Source: Halalkalibacter oceani
Lineage (GTDB): Bacteria > Bacillota > Bacilli > Bacillales > Bacillaceae_D
Assembly (NCBI RefSeq): GCF_023715705.1
Contig: NZ_JAMBOS010000004.1
Span: forward strand, 62,001-126,000
Reading direction: 5' to 3'
DNA length: 64,000 nucleotides
The translations under genes and the position numbers were made by a program. The notes below the pieces were generated by a model that was not told the DNA's origin, searched no databases, and was given only the letters and a program-made list of their open reading frames with translations. Positions 43,366-50,169 of this stretch are shown here, one piece after another (position 1 is the stretch's first letter; every line of letters begins with the position of its first letter).

Positions 43366-44673
43366 CTATAGGTTAGTTGATTCGTTCAACTGACATGCTT
43401 CCGCCAGCAATTCTACTAAATGAACAACCTTCACCTGTTCAGTCAGTCCTTCCCGCTCCACCCCTACTTTCATTTGCAGGTGGCAGCCCGGATTTGTCGT
43501 CACAATCAGCTCGGGCACGGTCTCCTTTACATGCGCCATTTTCTGATCCAGTATTTTCATTGATTCATCGTAATGAACCAAATTATAAATCCCGGCTGAT
43601 CCACAGCACATATGAGGCTGCTTATGCTCCTTGTAGATAATGCCCGGAATCGAAGTTAAAAGGGCTAAAGGAGCGGCGGTGTTTTTTTGCACGTTGGTCA
43701 TATGACAGGAAGGCTGGTATGTCACGACCTTGTTCACTTCTTTTTTCATTGGCAGCTCAAGCTTTGCCAGCAAATAACTGATGTCTTTATTTTTAGCGGC
43801 AAAGGCTTTCGCCCGTTCGTACCATTCAGGCTCATCTTCAAATAAATGATCGTACTCAACGAGCATCGCTCCACAGCCGCCGATGCTGTTGATGACGTAA
43901 TCAAACTCATACTGTTCAAAGGCGGCAATGTTCTTCTTGGCCAGCTCCTGCGCGATTTCACGATCACCACTGTGGTTTTGCAAAGCGCCGCAGCAGGTCT
44001 GCTCTTCGATTAAGACGACTTCGCAGCCGCTCTCCTGTAACAGCTTCATGCTCGCATCATTGATCTCAGCAAACATCGTATCCATAATGCAGCCTTTAAA
44101 AAAACCGACGCGATAGAGCGGCTCTCCCTGCGGCTTCAGCTCCATTGGCCGCTTTTTCTTCCGCCCGGGACTTGCGACGGCCGGTGTCACCTGCTCAAAA
44201 GCCGCCATTCTTTCAGGAAAGAGCTTTAACACACCGAGCTTTTGCGCAACTTTTTGCAAGCCGGTTTGCTGATAAAAGCGGAGTCCGTAGCCGACAAGAT
44301 CAAGCATTCGCTCATTTGGAAATGTGTGCTTAAACAGCGCTTCATTGACGAGCCGCGTCCGCTTCGATTGCTCATATTTCTCCTTTTGCAGCACCGTTTT
44401 CGCCGATTCGAGAATTTTCCCGTATTGGACATTTGTCGGGCAGACCGTCTCACATGCCCGGCAGCCGAGACAAAGGTCGATCGGCTCCTTCAATGTATCG
44501 AGCGACACTTTGCCTTCAGCGGCCATCTTAACGAGATTAATCCTACCGCGTGGCGAATGCGTTTCCTTTTCCATCGACTGGTAGGTCGGACAATCAGGGA
44601 GGCAGTAGCCGCACTGTACACAGCTAAATGTTTCATGATAAGCGAGTTCTGTTTGATAGCTCTGCTTACTCAC
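43366..44673 (-). CDS. glcF: Glycolate oxidase iron-sulfur subunit
   Basis: This 435-residue subunit passes electrons from the FAD subunit toward the membrane. It has two [4Fe-4S] ferredoxin motifs, C18-x2-C21-x2-C24-x3-C28 and CLGCRACETVCP. It also has two CCG domains (CCGALQNHSG and CCGSAGIYNLVHY) of the heterodisulfide-reductase type. The GTG start at 44673 overlaps the end of glcD by eight bases. LutA/LldE-like lactate-oxidation proteins are related, but the pairing with a GlcD-type gene supports GlcF. Confidence 0.9.
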   Translation of the reverse strand: MSKQSYQTELAYHETFSCVQCGYCLPDCPTYQSMEKETHSPRGRINLVKMAAEGKVSLDTLKEPIDLCLGCRACETVCPTNVQYGKILESAKTVLQKEKYEQSKRTRLVNEALFKHTFPNERMLDLVGYGLRFYQQTGLQKVAQKLGVLKLFPERMAAFEQVTPAVASPGRKKKRPMELKPQGEPLYRVGFFKGCIMDTMFAEINDASMKLLQESGCEVVLIEEQTCCGALQNHSGDREIAQELAKKNIAAFEQYEFDYVINSIGGCGAMLVEYDHLFEDEPEWYERAKAFAAKNKDISYLLAKLELPMKKEVNKVVTYQPSCHMTNVQKNTAAPLALLTSIPGIIYKEHKQPHMCCGSAGIYNLVHYDESMKILDQKMAHVKETVPELIVTTNPGCHLQMKVGVEREGLTEQVKVVHLVELLAEACQLNESTNL

Positions 44674-46084
44674 TGCGCAACACGAACCTTTGACCTTCTT
44701 CAGGGAAGATTTTCCCCGGATTCAAAATATTATCCGGATCCCAGCTTTGCTTCATTCGCTTCATCATCTCCAGCCCCACCTTTCCTAATTCAAGCTCCAT
44801 AAACGGCGCCTTCATCGTCCCAATACCATGCTCCCCGGACAAGGTTCCTCCCAGTTCAATCGCCGCCTGAAATATCTCTTCAACCGCCTGCTCGACGCGG
44901 CGCATCTCCTCCTGATCACGCTGGTCGGCAATGATATTCGGATGGAGATTTCCGTCGCCGGCGTGCCCAAAGACGACGAGATCAATTTGATACTTGGCGC
45001 GGATCTCCTTCAGCCGTTTGAACATATCCGGAATTTTGCTGCGCGGCACGGTCGCATCCTCAGAGATCTTTGTCGGCTTCAGCCGGACGATTGCCGGAGA
45101 AACGAGCTTGCGCGCCTTCCACAGCTCCAGCGATTCAGCGGCATTGCGCGCGACCTTGACTTCCCGCGCTCCGACTTCAAGACAAATCGTCTGCACGCGT
45201 TCGATTTCTTCTTTAATCGCCTGCGGATGACCGTCAAGCTCGATTAAAACAATTGCTTCAATATCAGTCGGCAAACCGAGCGGCTGGTAGTCTTCAACAG
45301 CCTGAACCGAAGCCTGATCCATAATTTCCATTTTTGCCGGCATAATCCCTGAGCTTAGCACCCGCGAGATCGAGCTGCCGGAATCGACAATATCATCAAA
45401 GACAGCCATCAAGGTTGCCGTCGCCGGTGGCTTCGGAATCAGCCGCAAAATCGCTTCGGTAATCACGCCCAATGTGCCTTCCGAGCCGACAAGGAGCTTG
45501 GTCAAATCATATCCTGTTACATTTTTCACCGTGCGCCCTCCTGTCCGAATGACGTCCCCCGCAGCGGTCACCACTTCCAGACCGATGACGTAATCCTTCG
45601 TTACACCGTATTTCAGCCCTCTCGGACCGCCGGCATTTTCCGCTAGATTGCCGCCGATCGTCGAAACATTGGAGCTGCTCGGGTCGGGTGGATACATTAG
45701 TCCAAACTGATTGACCTTCTCGTTAATCGCCGCCGTTTTGACGCCGGGCGAGACGATCGCCACCATATCATCCGGGTACACATCCAGCCTGCTGTCCCAC
45801 TGTGAAAAATCAAGTACGATACCACCTTTTACCGGCAATGGACCGCCGCTTAAGCTTGTTCCCTGACCGCGCGGATAAACTGGAATTTTATAAGTGCTTG
45901 CGATTTTCATAATCTCCTGCACCTCCGTCGTTGCAAGCGGTTGCAGAACAACCTCCGGAATATGGACGCCGAAGGAAGCGTCATACGAATAACTTACCCG
46001 ATCCTCCTCTTTCGTTAAGACTCTGCTTTCATCAAGAACCTGCTTCAACTGTTCAATGACCGCACTCTCTACCGTGCTTTTCAT
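44666..46084 (-). CDS. glcD: Glycolate oxidase FAD subunit
   Basis: This 472-residue FAD enzyme oxidises glycolate, and possibly D-lactate, to the 2-oxoacid. The PCMH FAD-binding domain has IPVYPRGQGTSLSGGPLPV and NAGGPRGLKYGVTKDYV. The C-terminal domain has LVVFGHAGDGNLHPNII, LSGEHGIGTMKAPFM and NILNPGKIFP. ATG 46084 overlaps the stop of the regulator gene (ATGA), so regulator, glcD and glcF form one operon. It is intact, unlike the related gene at 30691-32058. Confidence 0.92.
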   Translation of the reverse strand: MKSTVESAVIEQLKQVLDESRVLTKEEDRVSYSYDASFGVHIPEVVLQPLATTEVQEIMKIASTYKIPVYPRGQGTSLSGGPLPVKGGIVLDFSQWDSRLDVYPDDMVAIVSPGVKTAAINEKVNQFGLMYPPDPSSSNVSTIGGNLAENAGGPRGLKYGVTKDYVIGLEVVTAAGDVIRTGGRTVKNVTGYDLTKLLVGSEGTLGVITEAILRLIPKPPATATLMAVFDDIVDSGSSISRVLSSGIMPAKMEIMDQASVQAVEDYQPLGLPTDIEAIVLIELDGHPQAIKEEIERVQTICLEVGAREVKVARNAAESLELWKARKLVSPAIVRLKPTKISEDATVPRSKIPDMFKRLKEIRAKYQIDLVVFGHAGDGNLHPNIIADQRDQEEMRRVEQAVEEIFQAAIELGGTLSGEHGIGTMKAPFMELELGKVGLEMMKRMKQSWDPDNILNPGKIFPEEGQRFVLRSE

Positions 46085-46824
46085 GCCTGTTTCCCCCGTT
46101 TCTCCTGATCTTGCAGTCGTTTATCACCGAGCTTGATCCGTGCTGTTTCTAAATGCTGCTTCATCGCCTGTGAAGCTGCTTCCGGCTCACGGCGGCGAAT
46201 CGCTTCGAAAATCGCCTGATGCTCTTCAAACACACTTTTTCGCTTTACGCGCAAGCCAACATTTTGCTTCAAGGAAAACGCCATCGCTCTTTGATAAAGA
46301 TCAGCAATATTTTCCATCGTCTGAACGAAGAACGGATTCCCAGCCATCCCGACAATCATCTGGTGAAACTCGTAATCAACTTCACTTCCAACCGCCTCAA
46401 CATCATCGAGCATCTGCTTCTCCAACCCTTGCAACGCCTCGGCCAGCTTCTCAATGTCTTCTTTACTGTGCCGGACGGCCGCCAATGCTGCCGCTTCGGT
46501 CTCAATCGTTGTCCGCAGTTCGAGCAGATCAAAAATTTGCTGCGCATCGATCATTTCCATCGTCATCGGTTCAAGCATATTGACCAGCTCTACTTTCCGA
46601 ACCCAATTTCCGCCTCCCTGACGCGACTCGACGATTCCGCTTGCCGCGAGGACACTGATCGCTTCTCTAACCGGTGAACGGCTTACCTGAAACAGCTTGG
46701 CCAGCTCCGTTTCGGAAGGAAGCTTGGAATCAGCCGGGAATGTTCCATCTTTAATCAATGCTTTGATTTCATCTAAAATTTGTTCCGACATTTTACGCCG
46801 TTGAATAGGTGAAATGATGTCCAT
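46081..46824 (-). CDS. GntR/FadR-type regulator of glycolate oxidation
   Basis: This 247-residue repressor or activator has an N-terminal winged helix (about residues 8-75: GTFPADSKLPSETELAKLF, VSRSPVREAISVLAASG) and a C-terminal all-helical FCD ligand domain with metal-binding histidines (EFHQMIVGMAGNPFF). It resembles GlcC, LldR and PdhR. A perfect GntR palindrome lies just upstream of its start, so it probably controls its own operon in response to glycolate or lactate. Confidence 0.88.
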   Translation of the reverse strand: MDIISPIQRRKMSEQILDEIKALIKDGTFPADSKLPSETELAKLFQVSRSPVREAISVLAASGIVESRQGGGNWVRKVELVNMLEPMTMEMIDAQQIFDLLELRTTIETEAAALAAVRHSKEDIEKLAEALQGLEKQMLDDVEAVGSEVDYEFHQMIVGMAGNPFFVQTMENIADLYQRAMAFSLKQNVGLRVKRKSVFEEHQAIFEAIRRREPEAASQAMKQHLETARIKLGDKRLQDQEKRGKQA

Positions 46825-46850
46825 CTGCTTTCCACCTCCTGAATTCGTCT

Positions 46851-46865
46851 ACTTGTATTACAAGT
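46851..46865. promoter_or_regulatory. GntR/FadR operator
   Basis: ACTTGTATTACAAGT is a perfect palindrome apart from its central base. Its core TTGTATTACAA fits the FadR-subfamily consensus TNGTNNNACNA. It lies 27 bases before the regulator start. Confidence 0.75.
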
Positions 46866-46915
46866 ATACAACACATCCCTTTATTTGCAACTCTTTTCTG
46901 AACATTCACTTTGAT

Positions 46916-46940
46916 GTTTAGCTTTTGCCAAGCCGGGTAT
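46916..46940 (+). promoter_or_regulatory. SigB-type general-stress promoter
   Basis: GTTTAG (46916-46921) and GGGTAT (46935-46940) are 13 bases apart, matching the SigB consensus GTTTAA-N12-14-GGGTAT with one mismatch. It is about 25 bases ahead of a gene of a known general-stress family, which supports it. Confidence 0.75.
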
Positions 46941-46965
46941 TTTTTCTACCAAGGAGGCGATAAAC

Positions 46966-47310
46966 ATGAACCCATTCTATAAGGAATTTCAAAATGACGA
47001 AGACGTGATTCAAGCGGTAAGACGGTTGCAGGCTGACGGGGTCAAAGACGACGATATTTATGTGATCACCCATGACGATGACCGGACGAAGCGTCTGGCC
47101 GAACAAGCGGAAGCAAATCAGGTTGGAGCAAGTGAAGTGGGAGTTGGGACCTCTTTAAAAAATCTGTTTCGCAAACAAGGGGACGAGCTCCGTGCGCAAT
47201 TTAAAGAGCTTGGCTTCTCGAAGCACGAGGCGGAGCAGCTCGAAAAGAAGCTCGATGCCGGCAAGGTGATCGTCGTTGTCAAAAACCAAACCGCATCCAT
47301 GAATCTATAG
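46966..47310 (+). CDS. General stress protein 17M-like (YflT family)
   Basis: This 114-residue acidic cytosolic protein has the GSP17M-like opening NDEDVIQAVRRLQADGVKDD then DIYVITHDDDRTKRLAEQAE, and an ending AGKVIVVVKNQ. In B. subtilis YflT belongs to the SigB regulon, and a SigB-type promoter is visible here. AAGGAGG precedes the ATG. Its exact role is unknown. It is divergent from the glycolate operon. Confidence 0.85.
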   Translation: MNPFYKEFQNDEDVIQAVRRLQADGVKDDDIYVITHDDDRTKRLAEQAEANQVGASEVGVGTSLKNLFRKQGDELRAQFKELGFSKHEAEQLEKKLDAGKVIVVVKNQTASMNL

Positions 47311-47316
47311 GTTAGT

Positions 47317-47420
47317 AAGGGCTGGGTAAAAGGAAAAAACCTTTTACCCAGCCCTTTAAGCCATGTGCAAACCGCCACGATCTTTTAAAGTCCGCTATGA
47401 GAACCTCACTCACACCGGAC
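47317..47420. repeat. AAAAGG-core hairpin plus inverted conserved-loop element
   Basis: A 17-bp perfect stem (47317-47333 with 47340-47356, beginning AAGGGCTGGGTAAAAGG) follows the stress gene and may terminate it. Next comes AACCGCCACGATCTTTTAAAG (47369-47389, split here), identical to the reverse complement of part of the element at 48689-48770. It runs into a GTCCG/CGGAC hairpin with loop AACCTCA. Confidence 0.7.
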
Positions 47421-47473
47421 ATGTAGGACGCACTGCTATTCTCGCACGTTAAAACCCAGCTTCCATTAAACAA

Positions 47474-47510
47474 GGGCTGCCAGCAGGAGTGTTTCTCCTA
47501 TTGGCAGCCC
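47474..47510. terminator. Terminator hairpin
   Basis: GGGCTGCCA pairs with TGGCAGCCC, with an inner AGGAG/CTCCT pair and T-rich sequence on both sides. It lies 25 bases after the stop of the 39-residue gene. Confidence 0.65.
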
Positions 47511-47534
47511 GATCTATTTTTAACCTTTATTAGA

Positions 47535-47654
47535 TTAGCGCTGGCGACTGGCTGGATACGTCGCACGTTTCTTCTGATTCCGCTTCGCCATCCATTTCTT
47601 AACAAACGGGTAAGCGATCACACCCCATTTGATTAGCTTTGAAAGTTTTCCCAT
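47535..47654 (-). CDS. Small basic protein (39 residues)
   Basis: The ATG at 47654 has a perfect AGGAGG eight bases upstream, and a terminator follows the TAA. The peptide starts MGKLSKLIKWGVIAYPFVKK and continues with a strongly basic tail rich in Lys, Arg and Gln ending SRQR. This gives a short hydrophobic patch followed by positive charge, as in small membrane-associated proteins. I cannot name a family. The strong translation signal and terminator are the main evidence that it is real. Confidence 0.65.
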   Translation of the reverse strand: MGKLSKLIKWGVIAYPFVKKWMAKRNQKKRATYPASRQR

Positions 47655-47727
47655 CGCAAAAGCCTCCTATGTCCGTTTTCCTTGTTATTCCCCGCTTACG
47701 ACAAAGCTAAACAACTTCCACAGTCGC

Positions 47728-48465
47728 CTATGCTAATGCGAATTTCCGGATCGCGACGGCTACTCCATCATCGAGATTCGTTTCCGTTACCCAATCAGCA
47801 GCATCCTTGACGACTTGCTGGGCATTCCCCATCGCCACTCCGAAGCCGGCCGCTTGGATCATCGCTAAATCATTTAAGCTGTCACCCATCGCCATTACAT
47901 TTTCCATCGTAAAGCCGAGGCGTTCGCATACCTTCTCAATCGCCGCCGCTTTATTGACACCAGCCGCATTGATTTCCAAATTCGTCGGACTGGAATTGCT
48001 GATTTCCAATGCTTTATTTTTTTTCAGCTCTTCAAGAATGAGATTTCGTATGTGATCATCCTCAATGTCGAAGCCGAATTTCATCCATTGATGACTAGAA
48101 AGATCCTCCGGAAACGGATCGCGCCACACTTGATCAACCGTGGCCGCCCAGCATGCTGTCTCGTATTTGTTTTTCAACGACCACATTTGTTCGATATGCT
48201 CCAGATCAAGCAATTGGCGCTCAACCAGGTTGCCTTCTCCATCCCAGATTTCGCTGCCGTTGACCGTAATCAAGTATGTACCGAGCTCTAGCGGCGCAAC
48301 CAGATCGCCACAGGACATCCGGGTTCGGCCCGTGCTAATCACGACATGAATTCCTTGATCGCGCGCTTCTCGAATCGCCTCGCGGTTCCCGTCCGAAATT
48401 TCCTGGCGGTCATCCAGCAATGTGCCGTCCATATCAATCGCAATAAGCTTAATGTTCTTTGTCAT
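47728..48465 (-). CDS. HAD-superfamily (Cof-type, class IIB) phosphatase
   Basis: This 245-residue cytosolic phosphatase has motif I IAIDMDGTLLDD, motif II VVISTGRTR, the motif III lysine in GVNKAAAIEKV and motif IV MGDSLNDLAMI, in the usual order with a C2B cap between. Family members dephosphorylate sugar phosphates, FMN or similar metabolites. The substrate cannot be told from sequence. It stands alone between repeat elements. Confidence 0.9.
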   Translation of the reverse strand: MTKNIKLIAIDMDGTLLDDRQEISDGNREAIREARDQGIHVVISTGRTRMSCGDLVAPLELGTYLITVNGSEIWDGEGNLVERQLLDLEHIEQMWSLKNKYETACWAATVDQVWRDPFPEDLSSHQWMKFGFDIEDDHIRNLILEELKKNKALEISNSSPTNLEINAAGVNKAAAIEKVCERLGFTMENVMAMGDSLNDLAMIQAAGFGVAMGNAQQVVKDAADWVTETNLDDGVAVAIRKFALA

Positions 48466-48688
48466 GGTTTCATCTCCACCTCTACTCCATTTGCTTCTAT
48501 TCTAACAGAAAAAAACAAGCAGGATAAGAAAACCGCATAATGGCTTTTCTAAGGCTCTTCGATCTCGCTACCGGGATGGGGGGCACGCTTTCCGCAGGCT
48601 GGCGTTGAACGAACCGGCAGGGCCATCTCCGGAAAACCAAATAAAAAATACAAAGAGCTTGAGACAAAACTAGCTTTGGACCTACTGG

Positions 48689-48818
48689 CAATGGCTTCAC
48701 ACGCCACAAGCCCGTTATGAGAAACCCACTCACAACGGGCTTTAAAAGATCGTGGCGGTTCCGCTCATTGCTTAAAGGCTTTGACAAAAGGTAAAAAAAC
48801 AACCTTTTGTCAAAGCCT
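48689..48818. repeat. Nested palindrome plus AAAAGG-core hairpin
   Basis: Outer arms CAATGGCTTCACACGCCAC (48689) and GTGGCGGTTCCGCTCATTG (48752) bracket an AAGCCCGT/ACGGGCTT stem. Its loop region holds TATGAG, AAACCCA and CTCACA, followed by TTAAAA. A 17-bp perfect hairpin then covers 48776-48818 (AGGCTTTGACAAAAGGT and complement). Together they fill most of the 414-base gap between the HAD gene and the FhuF-like gene. I see no gene in the remainder. Confidence 0.75.
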
Positions 48819-48879
48819 CTTGTCTACGGTCTGAGGCGTATAATGGCTTTTTTATACAAAAAAAGAAGAGAGGCGACGG

Positions 48880-49671
48880 TTATCCAATCGCGATCTCTTC
48901 TTTGATCTTCTCTTTATCGGCCGCGGTCAGTCGCGGACAGGTGACACATTTCCGTTTTGCCTGTTCCGTCTGATAGTACAGACAGCAGGTCGGCTTCATC
49001 CGCTTCATCACCCCTGGCTCCGTCAGGCTTTCTACAAGCCGGTGCGGGAAGTCCAATGCATTTTTGCGGCTGGCAAACAGCGCCGGATCAGCTTCCTTCA
49101 TCAGCCAATGAAAGTCCCTTTCAATCCGCTCCGCTTCCTCATGATCCGCTGCAAGCGACAAACCGACCGTTTTGCCATACTCCATTCCGGCGGCAACCTG
49201 GCCCCACAGCTCGCGCGGACGAATGTCAACAGCCTGCGAGAAATTCGTCACAACTGGGGTGAGAAGGCTTTCAATCAGCTGCCCGATTTCAGCGCGGCGC
49301 CACTCTTCTGTACGCGGCCCCTCCTGCCAGTGGAGCGAATTGATCTTGAAAACCATCCCATCTACCTGATAAGTATCATCCCAATAAAATTGTGCGCTTA
49401 GCGACGCCGGCGTCATCGGTAAAAGCAGATGATGACGGGCAAGCATCGTCACAATTCCGGCAACGGCGATCCCCAGTTTACTGCAAAAATATGTCGCCGG
49501 CGGATGAAGCGTCAATGCTTTAATTTGCTTTCCGTATTTATGTAAAAAAGCTTTTGCTTCCATCTGCTGCAGCAGTTGCTCAACGGCAAATTCCTGATGA
49601 ACGACTGTCTGATCTTTCGTATAGAGAAAAAAACGCGCTTCTAATTCCGTAACCATCTGATTGTCGCTCAC
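48880..49671 (-). CDS. FhuF-like siderophore-iron reductase
   Basis: This 263-residue protein has a C-terminal FhuF [2Fe-2S] motif, CC at KPTCCLYYQ then C-x2-C in KCVTCPRL (C-C-x10-C-x2-C). The N-terminal part resembles ferric-siderophore-interacting proteins. It probably reduces iron released from siderophores in the cytosol. GTG 49671 is taken as the start because AAAGGAGAG precedes it. The frame is open to 49737, but that part overlaps the Fur-like box. Confidence 0.8.
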   Translation of the reverse strand: MSDNQMVTELEARFFLYTKDQTVVHQEFAVEQLLQQMEAKAFLHKYGKQIKALTLHPPATYFCSKLGIAVAGIVTMLARHHLLLPMTPASLSAQFYWDDTYQVDGMVFKINSLHWQEGPRTEEWRRAEIGQLIESLLTPVVTNFSQAVDIRPRELWGQVAAGMEYGKTVGLSLAADHEEAERIERDFHWLMKEADPALFASRKNALDFPHRLVESLTEPGVMKRMKPTCCLYYQTEQAKRKCVTCPRLTAADKEKIKEEIAIG

Positions 49672-49721
49672 ATTCTTTCTCTCCTTTATATGTTTCATCC
49701 CGTTGGACAGGTAAATAAAAT

Positions 49722-49736
49722 CAATAATCATTCTCA
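49722..49736. promoter_or_regulatory. Fur-type operator
   Basis: On the minus strand TGAGAATGATTATTG matches the 7-1-7 Fur box TGATAAT-N-ATTATCA at 11 of 14 positions. It lies about 50 bases before the FhuF-like start, so iron would repress the gene. Confidence 0.65.
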
Positions 49737-49848
49737 ACTAAAGTATACGCGTCCTCACCAAAAAAAGTCAACTGAATTCAGTTGACTTTCAAAAAAGACA
49801 GACGCCGTCTAAAGGACAAACAGCTCTTTTGAGGCGCCCTTCCATTCA

Positions 49849-50067
49849 CTACTTACTTTGATCAGACAAGCCATTTAAATAAACGATCGCTCCTTTTCGA
49901 CCAAGCCCTTTGATTTGCTGAAGGGTTCCGAGGACATTTTCTGAGCTTCCATCCTTTTCAACCTGAAGAAGCAGCTCTCTGACAACGACTTTTTTATTCG
50001 TTACCGGAGAGATCAAAATGTCTTCCTTCATAATTCCAAAGGAATCCTCTAAGTATTGCTCGAGCAT
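49849..50067 (-). CDS. Small conserved-looking protein of unknown function
   Basis: This 72-residue acidic/basic protein starts MLEQYLEDSFGIMKEDILIS and contains KVVVRELLLQVEKDG and IKGLGRKGAIVYLNGL. ATG 50067 is preferred over a TTG at 50082 because GGAGGG is correctly spaced before it. It has no membrane segment and no motif that I recognise. It is followed by the FhuF-like gene after 178 bases and preceded by a separate operon. Confidence 0.6.
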   Translation of the reverse strand: MLEQYLEDSFGIMKEDILISPVTNKKVVVRELLLQVEKDGSSENVLGTLQQIKGLGRKGAIVYLNGLSDQSK

Positions 50068-50169
50068 TTCATCCCTCCTCAAAAAATGTCATTTCGGTCG
50101 TCTGGCTATAGTGTATCGGCGCGCACCGTTTCGATCAACTTCCCTGTGAGATAATCTCCCGCAAAAAAA

